Positions 1 to 5,310 of a stretch of 5,604 nt of DNA are shown here, one piece after another. Origin of the DNA: an uncultured Campylobacter sp. (GTDB taxonomy: Bacteria; Campylobacterota; Campylobacteria; Campylobacterales; Campylobacteraceae); assembly GCF_938030685.1 (NCBI RefSeq), contig NZ_CALHHX010000006.1, positions 1 to 5,604 of the forward strand, given 5' to 3'. The notes below the pieces were generated by a model. The model had not been told where the DNA came from. It was given only the letters and a program-made list of their open reading frames with translations, and did no database searches. Every line of letters begins with the position of its first letter. Within the stretch, counting starts at the first letter, position 1. The position numbers and the translations under genes are program-made.

Positions 1-617
1 AGCCGCTCGCTCAGGCTCGTATCGACCTCGAAAGTCTCTAAATTTCGATGGTTGATACCGACAATACCCGCACCTGCGAAGATCGCCTTTTTAAGATCGT
101 CCTTATCGTGGATCTCGCACAGCGCCTGAAGTCCCAGCCTGCGGGCAAACTCGAGCAGCTCTCTTAGCTGTTTGCCTTCCAGAGCTTTGGCGATCAGCAG
201 GATAAAATCCGCGCCGTAAACCAGCGCCTCGAGAATCTGATAGCGATCGACGATGAAATCCTTGCGCAAAATGGGCGTGCGAGTGTAGCGGCGGATCTGC
301 GGGATAAACTCCAAATCGCCTCTGAAATAATGTGGCTCAGTAAGCACCGAAAAGGCGCTCGCACCTGCATTTTCGTACTCCACGGCAAGGCTTAGCGGCT
401 CAAAATCCTCGCGGATAATCCCCTTGCTCGGACTTGCCTTTTTGATCTCGGCGATGATGCGAAGCGGGTCCTTCTCATCGCTTCTAAGCGCGCTTATGAC
501 GTCGCGCGGCTCGTAGGGATTAGCGCTTAGCGAGCGGCCGAGCAGATCCTCGGGCAGCCTTTCTTTACGAAGCGCCAGATCCTCGCGAGTGCGCTTTAAA
601 ATTTCGTCTAAAATCAT
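1..617 (-). CDS. trpC: Indole-3-glycerol-phosphate synthase TrpC (C-terminus cut by window edge)
   Basis: TrpC converts CdRP (carboxyphenylamino-deoxyribulose phosphate) to indole-3-glycerol phosphate, with loss of CO2 and water, in cytoplasmic tryptophan synthesis. The window holds 205 codons of a TIM-barrel protein normally about 255-265 residues long, so roughly the last 55 are missing. Family landmarks are in order: AEIKKASPSKG (about 56-66, with candidate catalytic Glu57 and Lys59), LRKDF (117-121, Lys119), CEIH (167-170, Glu168) and GINHRNL (187-193, Asn189). The start is the ATG at 615-617, two bases after the TAG of the TPR gene. Upstream sequence has no convincing Shine-Dalgarno, so translation probably depends on ribosomes finishing the TPR gene. 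No other trp gene is visible; a trpC separate from the main trp operon is, as I recall, also the case in C. jejuni. Identification is firm from motifs. Confidence 0.97.
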   Translation of the reverse strand, partial: MILDEILKRTREDLALRKERLPEDLLGRSLSANPYEPRDVISALRSDEKDPLRIIAEIKKASPSKGIIREDFEPLSLAVEYENAGASAFSVLTEPHYFRGDLEFIPQIRRYTRTPILRKDFIVDRYQILEALVYGADFILLIAKALEGKQLRELLEFARRLGLQALCEIHDKDDLKKAIFAGAGIVGINHRNLETFEVDTSLSER

Positions 618-619
618 CG

Positions 620-1042
620 CTACTGCTTTGGTGTCTGGATTTTAGAGCTGGTGGGCTCTTTCGACGTAGAATTTTGCTCTGGCATAAAATCCTGCCTCGA
701 TACGGAATTTTGTCTTGACGAGGCAGAATTCTGCGCGGCGGAATTTATAGGCGTCGCAAAATTTTCAGAAGCCGCGGAATTTGGTGTCTGGTTTTGAATC
801 GCGGAATTTGCAGACCCAGCAGAATTTTGCGAAGCGGAGTCTTTTGGCGCCAAATTCTGCGTTGTGGTGGGACTTGGACGCGCGGAATCTAACACAGAGC
901 TTTCGGGCGCCGTAGATTTTATGGAATTAGGCGAAGGAGTTTTTATTGCCGGGCTTTGCGGCGCCTGATCTTTCGGCGCGGAGCCTTTTATCGTAGCGGG
1001 GTTTTGCGATATAGAATTCTGCGGCGCTACGCCTGTGCCAGC
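620..1042 (-). repeat. Degenerate QNSA-type repeat region encoding the TPR-protein tail
   Basis: This part encodes residues 475-614. Ten RAATTY hexamers (at 669, 705, 726, 741, 759, 777, 804, 822, 852 and 1014) all lie in one codon phase, reading mostly Gln-Asn-Ser or Glu-Asn-Phe. Several have GC-rich flanks (GCGGAATTT, GCAGAATTTTGC), and 723-734 is the perfect 12-base palindrome GCAGAATTCTGC. The spacing is irregular, always a multiple of three, so this is a diverged repeat, not a clean tandem array. Confidence 0.7.
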
Positions 1043-2464
1043 GGCGCACGCATCGATCGCCTCCAAATGCTCTTTGCCTTCGGGGGAATTAAAAAATTCT
1101 GCGTCTTTGATCTTAGCCATTTCATTTTTAGCCTTGTCGCACTCGCCAAGCTTGTAGTATCCCCAAGCAAGCGAGTCCAGATAATACGGCGAGTCGGGGT
1201 CTTTTTGCAGGGCGCGGCGGACGAGCTCGATGCCCTTGCGAACGTCCAAATCGTGATCTATTAAGATGTAGCCGTAGTAGTTTAGGTGCACGGGGTCTTT
1301 AAGTTGCGGCGCGATATTTTCAAATTTTGCCACTACACTAGATAGGGTCTTGGCGTCCACGCTTTTGCCCGCACTTTCATATTCGTAGATCGCCTCGATC
1401 GCCAAAAAGTCGTAATTTTTGGTCTTCATAAACTCATCGCGTGCCATTTTAATCGCGGTTTTATAGTCTTTCTTATGCGCGTAGGCATCGATTAGAAGCT
1501 CGCGCTTGTAGTCGTATTTCTTCAAAAGCTCGATTATTTTATCAAAGTCGTTTGAGTAGTAATAAATCGCTATCATATCGTCTAAGAATTTATTATCCCC
1601 CTTGGCTTCATACAGCGCTTCATCGATCTTAGCGACATCCAAATAGCGTTTATTCGCGCGATACACATCAGCTAGCAGCTCGCACGCCATACCCTGGGCG
1701 CAGCCGTAGATGCGCCTGTGCGTCTCTATAATGCGGATCGCTCCGTCCGAATCATCGAGTTTATTTAGCAGCACGTCGCATAATCTGATGAGATTTTCGT
1801 CGGTTTTGTCTAGCTCATAGGCTTTTTCAAAGTAGGTTTTGGCTAAAGTAAAATTCTCCATCGCATAATATGTCGCCGCTAAGATTGCGTAACTACGCGA
1901 AACGGGATCTACGGTGACTAGCTTAAGAGCAGCAGTATTGGCATTTAGATTATCTTTAATGCCTAAGTAGTAGCCAATTTTTACTCGCAGATACTCGGAG
2001 TCTGAGTTTAGGCTTTTTTCGCCGAGCTTTAAATAGCGCGCCGTATTTTTACGATCTTTGATCGCAAAAGCAGTCTTTAGCGCTTCTAGCAGATAAACGG
2101 ACGAGCCTGTTTTATTGTATGCCTTTTCGTATAAAAACATCGATGCGACGGGATCTTTATGCAGTAGCTCCAAAGCTGTAAGCAAATCGAAATTTAACTC
2201 GGCGTCTTCTTGCGCTCGCATCGCGTGGTTTAGCTTTTCTTTGGTTATACTTTTAGCGCTTACGCCGCGATTTATCAAGCTCTTTTTAATTGCATCTTTT
2301 GTACCGTTTTTTGTGCCAATGCTGGAATTCCGATCAGACGCCTTTTTATCCGTAACGGACTGCTTCGCTACTGCAGCATTCGTCCTACCCTCCGCACTTA
2401 GATACTGTGGCGCTAAAATCATCGCCGCGATTAAAATTCCACTTAAAACCTTACCCCGATACAT
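620..2464 (-). CDS. Secreted TPR-repeat protein with Asn/Ser/Ala/Gln-rich tail
   Basis: This is a 614-residue envelope protein, probably a periplasmic or surface scaffold; its partner is unknown. Residues 1-24 form a Sec signal peptide (basic MYRGK, hydrophobic 7-22, likely cleavage after LSA at 24). No lipobox cysteine is present, although as I recall the C. jejuni counterpart is annotated as a lipoprotein. A polar linker (25-80) leads into helical repeats from about 85 to 475. The clearest TPRs are about 190-220 (ATYYAMENF, YFEKAYELD) and 394-450 (GIELVRRALQKDP, SLAWGYYKLGE). Residues 475-614 are a low-complexity Asn/Ser/Ala/Gln/Pro tail with recurring QNSA-like units, likely disordered. 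The ATG at 2462-2464 has a strong GGAGG (2469-2473) four bases upstream and overlaps the previous gene by 22 nt. The TPR identity is secure; the function is not known. Confidence 0.9.
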   Translation of the reverse strand: MYRGKVLSGILIAAMILAPQYLSAEGRTNAAVAKQSVTDKKASDRNSSIGTKNGTKDAIKKSLINRGVSAKSITKEKLNHAMRAQEDAELNFDLLTALELLHKDPVASMFLYEKAYNKTGSSVYLLEALKTAFAIKDRKNTARYLKLGEKSLNSDSEYLRVKIGYYLGIKDNLNANTAALKLVTVDPVSRSYAILAATYYAMENFTLAKTYFEKAYELDKTDENLIRLCDVLLNKLDDSDGAIRIIETHRRIYGCAQGMACELLADVYRANKRYLDVAKIDEALYEAKGDNKFLDDMIAIYYYSNDFDKIIELLKKYDYKRELLIDAYAHKKDYKTAIKMARDEFMKTKNYDFLAIEAIYEYESAGKSVDAKTLSSVVAKFENIAPQLKDPVHLNYYGYILIDHDLDVRKGIELVRRALQKDPDSPYYLDSLAWGYYKLGECDKAKNEMAKIKDAEFFNSPEGKEHLEAIDACAAGTGVAPQNSISQNPATIKGSAPKDQAPQSPAIKTPSPNSIKSTAPESSVLDSARPSPTTTQNLAPKDSASQNSAGSANSAIQNQTPNSAASENFATPINSAAQNSASSRQNSVSRQDFMPEQNSTSKEPTSSKIQTPKQ

Positions 2465-2802
2465 TCTTCCTCCAATTCTTTAGTATGCGTTTTAAAATAT
2501 TCCCAAAACGGAAAGCTTCGGCACTGCTTCGGACGCAACTCATAAATCCCGCAGTTGCGCTGTGTCTCGTCAAAAAATACGCACGCCAGGCCGCCCTCAA
2601 AGGGCTTTTCTTTTACACTAAATTTAGCGCCTATTTTTTGTAAATAAATTTCTTTAAGCCTTGCAGGCGAAATTTCAAATTTTACCGCCAGCGCCGCGAT
2701 CTCACTCTCATCTATCCAGATGTAGCCGCTCTCTCCCGTGCAGCACTTACCGCCGCAGCGCTCGCACGCGCTTGCATCGAAGCTAAAGCCAAACTCACTC
2801 AT
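2443..2802 (-). CDS. YkgJ-type CxxCxxxCC cysteine-cluster protein
   Basis: This is a small cytoplasmic protein of 119 residues that matches the YkgJ/UPF0153 family, described as a putative zinc- or iron-chelating domain. Eight cysteines are visible: 13, 16, 20 and 21 (CERCGGKCC), 74 (LACVFF), 84 (NCGIYELRP), 94 (KQCRSFPFW) and 114. The block C-x2-Y-x2-RP-x2-CR-x-FPFW is typical of the family, and eight cysteines are enough for a metal site or an Fe-S cluster. No biochemical role is firmly assigned to the family. The ATG (2800-2802) overlaps the end of the methyltransferase gene by 8 nt, and the 3' end overlaps the TPR gene by 22 nt, so expression is coupled. Only a weak GTGGAT-like ribosome site precedes it. 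The length and complete motif set argue that it is intact. Confidence 0.9.
   Translation of the reverse strand: MSEFGFSFDASACERCGGKCCTGESGYIWIDESEIAALAVKFEISPARLKEIYLQKIGAKFSVKEKPFEGGLACVFFDETQRNCGIYELRPKQCRSFPFWEYFKTHTKELEEECIGVRF
2469..2473 (-). promoter_or_regulatory. Ribosome binding site GGAGG for the TPR protein
   Basis: GGAGG followed by AAGA precedes the TPR-gene ATG (2462-2464). It lies inside the end of the YkgJ-type gene and is the strongest ribosome site in the operon. The TPR gene can therefore load its own ribosomes, unlike its weakly equipped neighbours, and may be made in greater amount. Confidence 0.7.
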
Positions 2803-4036
2803 AATCCACGCTCGTCAGATCCGCGCTTTTGTAGATCGCGTGGGCTTGTGCGGTGCGCTTTCCGTGCGCACTAGCATAGATCGGAATGGTGATCTCACAG
2901 GGCGAGCGCGAGTTCTTACGAGCCTGCAAAAGCGCGAGCTTAGCGGGCTTTGAAATGTCGGGATAGACAAAACCAAGCCTCGTCAAATTTAGCCTAAACT
3001 CGCCCAAAAGCTCGCAAATTTTAGCTAGCTTGCCCGCCTCGTAGCAAAAAATAAGCGTACCGCCAGGCTTAAGATGAGCATTCGCAGATCGCACAAAATC
3101 CCGTAGGCTAAGGCTGACTGCGCTCTTACTAAACGCCATGTGAAGCTCTTTGCTAAGCGAAATGTGCTCGCGATAAAATGGCGGATTTGAGACGATAAAA
3201 TCGAAGCGTTTCTCGCTTTTAAACTCCGCGAAATCCGCGTGCAAAATCTCGGCAGGCAGATCGTTTTGCAAAGAATTTAGCCTTAAGATTTCTAAATTTC
3301 GCTCTTGAATTTCTAGCAAACTTAGATTGATGCTCTCAAAATCGCGTTTTAGCAAAAATCCCAAAATTCCACATCCTGCGCCCACATCCAGCACGTCGCC
3401 GTATATCGCTCGCGGATTTAGAGCGCTTTTTAAACTACGCTCATCGCAAACTGCAAACCAGTCGTCGCGCAAGCACTCCGCAGTAAAATCCTTGCGCGCT
3501 TTGGCGTCTTTAAATTTGCTCGCGAAATCTTTATCGTGCGTCTTTTGAGATTCTAAAGACTGCGCGATTTGCTCGTCACAAAATTTAAAATTTTTACCGC
3601 TTGCGATATCAGGCTTTAAAGCATGCCGGGCTTCGTCGCTTTGGAAATCGGAATTTTTGCAGCGCTCGCTTTGAAATTTCTCCTGAAATTCCGCTTGAAA
3701 TTCCTTTTTAAATTCCGCCTTAAGTTCAGCGCAGCCCTTACTTCCAAAATCGCGATCATTCCCCACGCTATGGTTAGCGGCATACGACTCTTCTTTGCTA
3801 AAAGCGCAATCCTCGGCGCAAAATTCCGCCTCACCGCCTGCGAAATCCGAAGCGCAAAACTGCGCATTAAAGCTCCTATCTGTCGCGTCTTTAAATTCCG
3901 CGCCACAGCCCAGCGCTAAAGAGCCATTTTGCGATGCTGCGTCAGCTTGACGTACGCCTGAGCTTCTTATAAAATTCCACAAAAAAATCGTATCGCTCGT
4001 GTAGCGATAACCCTTTTTTGGCTGATAAAGCCTCAT
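2795..4036 (-). CDS. TrmN6/YfiC-like N6-adenine methyltransferase with a large internal insertion
   Basis: This is an S-adenosylmethionine-dependent methyltransferase of 413 residues. It resembles the TrmN6 (YfiC) family, which methylates N6 of A37 in tRNA1(Val). The N-terminal block YQPKKGYRYTSDTIFLWNF (4-22) is followed, after an insertion, by the SAM-binding motif I DVGAGCG (217-223), an acidic LLEIQERN (240-247) and the catalytic NPPFY (284-288), as expected for an N6-adenine enzyme. The substrate is inferred only. Family members are usually about 235-250 residues, and removing residues about 27-205 leaves roughly 235, so this copy carries about 178 extra low-complexity residues between the first helix and motif I. 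The reading frame is open throughout and both flanking blocks belong to the family, so this is an in-frame insertion, not a wrong start. The ATG overlaps the upstream TGA (ATGA, 4033-4036) with no clear ribosome site of its own. Confidence 0.88.
   Translation of the reverse strand: MRLYQPKKGYRYTSDTIFLWNFIRSSGVRQADAASQNGSLALGCGAEFKDATDRSFNAQFCASDFAGGEAEFCAEDCAFSKEESYAANHSVGNDRDFGSKGCAELKAEFKKEFQAEFQEKFQSERCKNSDFQSDEARHALKPDIASGKNFKFCDEQIAQSLESQKTHDKDFASKFKDAKARKDFTAECLRDDWFAVCDERSLKSALNPRAIYGDVLDVGAGCGILGFLLKRDFESINLSLLEIQERNLEILRLNSLQNDLPAEILHADFAEFKSEKRFDFIVSNPPFYREHISLSKELHMAFSKSAVSLSLRDFVRSANAHLKPGGTLIFCYEAGKLAKICELLGEFRLNLTRLGFVYPDISKPAKLALLQARKNSRSPCEITIPIYASAHGKRTAQAHAIYKSADLTSVDYE
3422..3958 (-). 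other. Low-complexity insertion within the methyltransferase (residues about 27-205)
   Basis: This segment lies between the family's N-terminal block and motif I, which are normally only some ten residues apart. It encodes about 178 residues rich in Ala, Glu, Lys, Asp, Phe, Ser and Cys (nine cysteines), with many AEF, KEF, SDF and KDF units and no recognisable domain. Ten RAATTY hexamers occur in it, eight in the phase that reads Glu/Lys-Phe. The borders are estimates from motif spacing. Confidence 0.75.
3671..3730 (-). repeat. Five imperfect 12-bp tandem repeats inside the methyltransferase gene
   Basis: On the plus strand the units start at 3671, 3683, 3695, 3707 and 3719. The consensus is close to YTGAAATTCCGC, and the last unit is the most diverged. 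Twelve bases equal four codons, so the array keeps the frame and encodes AELK, AEFK, KEFQ, AEFQ and EKFQ (residues 103-122). Slippage or unequal crossing-over at such an array could lengthen or shorten the protein without breaking it. Confidence 0.85.
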
Positions 4037-4980
4037 CTACGGATATTTTTGATGATGGTATGAGCGTGATTTATCGCCACCACGATCGATCCGCCGCTTC
4101 TGCTGATGAGATCTCCACCCACGTAAAGCCCACTAGTGGCGGTTTGGAGATTTTCATCCACGATCGGCACGCCGTTTTCATCGTAAGCGATGCCGCATTT
4201 TTTAAGAAAATCGATCGGGCTCGTGCCGCCGATCGCGTATATCACACGGTCAAATACTAGCTCGGTGCCATCATCAAATTTTACCAGCACCTTGCCGTTT
4301 TCATTCTCAAGAGCCTCTATATCGATGCCTAAACGCAAGATGATGTTGCCGTATTTGGTCTCGCGCATTACGTCGCTTTCGTTCGTCTCGTTTAGGCGGG
4401 TAAATTTAGCCTTGCGATAGCAAAGCGTCACGACATTGGTTTTACATAGCGCTATAGCGTACTCCGCAGCTGAGTTACCACCTCCGACGACTAGAATTTT
4501 TTCATTAATCGTGCATTTATCAAGATTGAAATTTACTCGTTGCGTGATCGAAGGCGGAATTTTATAAACAGGCTTATTGGGCTTGCCCATCCTGCCAATT
4601 GCGACGATGACGTTGCGCGCGCGGTATCCAGCCGAGCTAGTCGTGATATAAAACTCATCTGCGTGCTTTTCGATCTTTTCGACCTCGCTTTTGAAATTCG
4701 TATCGATTTCGTCGCTATCTAAGAGCTCGTCGAAATAATTTAGCACGCTCTCTTTCGTGCCGGTTTCAAACGAAATAGAGCCGCGCGTCTCGCTGTCAAA
4801 GCCCTTATATTCTTTATCGACGCGCTTTTTATCTTTGTAAAACTGCCTAATCGTTTGAGAGTGGTTGTCGCCTTTTTCGAGCAGAAGTACATGCGCAAGC
4901 CCGTTTCTTTTGGCTTCTACTACGGAAGCGATGCCGCAAGGACCGCCGCCGATCACCGCCAAGTCGTAAACGTCTATCAT
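4033..4980 (-). CDS. YpdA-like FAD/NAD(P)H oxidoreductase
   Basis: This is a 315-residue two-dinucleotide-domain flavoprotein, cytoplasmic, and the first gene of the operon. The N-terminal FAD site is VIGGGPCGIASVVEA (9-23), with Glu35 ending the second strand. VAIGRMGKP lies at 126-134, the NAD(P)H-binding VGGGNSAAEYA at 165-175, YAIGG at 248-252 and the C-terminal FAD motif GLYVGGDL at 284-291. It lacks the CxxC of thioredoxin reductase. The cysteine in GGGPCG (Cys15) is instead the hallmark of the YpdA family, known in Firmicutes as bacillithiol-disulfide reductases. Campylobacter is not known to make bacillithiol, so the substrate is open; a ferredoxin-NADP reductase-like role is an alternative. 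The start is well supported by AAAGGA (4986-4991) five bases upstream of the ATG and by the promoter just beyond. The fold is certain; the reaction is not. Confidence 0.88.
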   Translation of the reverse strand: MIDVYDLAVIGGGPCGIASVVEAKRNGLAHVLLLEKGDNHSQTIRQFYKDKKRVDKEYKGFDSETRGSISFETGTKESVLNYFDELLDSDEIDTNFKSEVEKIEKHADEFYITTSSAGYRARNVIVAIGRMGKPNKPVYKIPPSITQRVNFNLDKCTINEKILVVGGGNSAAEYAIALCKTNVVTLCYRKAKFTRLNETNESDVMRETKYGNIILRLGIDIEALENENGKVLVKFDDGTELVFDRVIYAIGGTSPIDFLKKCGIAYDENGVPIVDENLQTATSGLYVGGDLISRSGGSIVVAINHAHTIIKNIRR

Positions 4981-4985
4981 AAATT

Positions 4986-4991
4986 TCCTTT
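4986..4991 (-). promoter_or_regulatory. Ribosome binding site AAAGGA for the oxidoreductase
   Basis: AAAGGA ends five bases before the ATG at 4978-4980. It fixes the oxidoreductase start and lies within the short leader predicted from the TATAAT promoter. Confidence 0.7.
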
Positions 4992-5013
4992 AATCTTTTA
5001 AATTTCATACAAA

Positions 5014-5019
5014 ATTATA
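5014..5019 (-). promoter_or_regulatory. Sigma-70 -10 box (TATAAT) of the five-gene operon
   Basis: On the minus strand a perfect TATAAT lies 34 bases before the oxidoreductase ATG. A T-rich stretch (GGAATTTTTAC) runs directly upstream, as is usual for Campylobacter promoters, which rely little on a -35 box; the best -35 is only CTGATT-like. Transcription would start near 5008, giving a leader of about 27 nt that includes the AAAGGA ribosome site. No other promoter is evident inside the operon, so all five genes probably depend on this one. Confidence 0.65.
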
Positions 5020-5023
5020 GTAA

Positions 5024-5049
5024 AAATTCCATTAAAATCAGTGGAATTT
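5024..5049. promoter_or_regulatory. Perfect dyad AAATTCCA-N10-TGGAATTT across the promoter (candidate operator)
   Basis: Two 8-base arms, 5024-5031 and 5042-5049, are exact inverted repeats separated by ten bases. They begin five bases upstream of the TATAAT box and cover the spacer and -35 position, where a repressor dimer could block polymerase. The arms contain the GGAATTT word that is common all over this window, so a chance pairing of two such words is a real alternative. Confidence 0.4.
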
Positions 5050-5251
5050 CCTAGCAATTTCGCAGCTTTAATTTAAAATTTTAACGCTTTAAGATGCTTG
5101 CTTAGCTAAATTTGAAAAGACATAATTTTCTCCGTTTAAATTTTAAATTTCACGGCGCCAATCCGTTTATAAAAGCTCATGCGGCAAAAGCAGCGAATTT
5201 AAAATTTTACTTCGCCAATATGGAATTTTGCGAGCTAAGATAAAACGGTAA

Positions 5252-5280
5252 GGGCGGCAAATTTTAAAATTTCACCGCCC
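5252..5280 (-). terminator. Probable intrinsic terminator hairpin after tonB
   Basis: GGGCGG and CCGCCC form a six-base GC stem around the palindrome AAATTTTAAAATTT, with a small asymmetric internal loop. It lies 31 bases past the tonB stop. In the tonB direction the following bases are TTACCGTTTTATC, a weak T-tract, so termination is plausible but perhaps incomplete. In the other direction TTTTT follows ten bases later, but no plus-strand gene ends here. Confidence 0.55.
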
Positions 5281-5310
5281 AGGCAGGGGTTTTTAGTAGA
5301 ATCTTTAAGG

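Larger units (their letters stand above)
4981..5310. other. Gene-free region between tonB and the operon, rich in AAATTT words
   Basis: These 330 bases hold no credible gene. They contain the tonB terminator hairpin (5252-5280), further GC-clamped inverted repeats (5132-5135 with 5152-5155, and 5193-5197 with 5211-5215), the 12-base palindrome TTAAAATTTTAA (5073-5084), the candidate operator (5024-5049) and the operon promoter (5014-5019). Thirteen RAATTY hexamers occur here, about one per 25 bases, the highest density in the window. Between 5050 and 5250 I see nothing else with an assignable role. Confidence 0.7.

Noticed and set aside
194..388. A 64-codon minus-strand open frame within trpC.
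   Set aside because: It is out of frame inside a confidently identified trpC.
620..1042. CRISPR array, suggested by recurring GGAATTT words.
   Set aside because: The repeats are only 6-12 bases, irregularly spaced by 15-36 bases and in frame within a protein gene.
956..1264. A 102-codon plus-strand open frame opposite the TPR gene.
   Set aside because: It lies wholly antisense to a well-supported gene, shows no recognisable motif and has no ribosome site that I can see.
2390..2464. Lipoprotein signal on the TPR protein.
   Set aside because: There is no cysteine after the hydrophobic segment; LSA followed by Glu-Gly suggests ordinary signal peptidase I cleavage.
3616..3919. Long open frames on both strands over the methyltransferase insertion, with RNFK- or KFRLKF-like repeats.
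   Set aside because: They are out-of-frame readings of the same AAATTC repeats, which lack stop codons in several frames. They have no ribosome site or family resemblance, and the frame bearing the methyltransferase motifs is the real one.
4033..4980. Thioredoxin reductase (trxB).
   Set aside because: The fold is similar, but the redox CxxC of thioredoxin reductase is absent, and GGGPCG points to the YpdA-like group.
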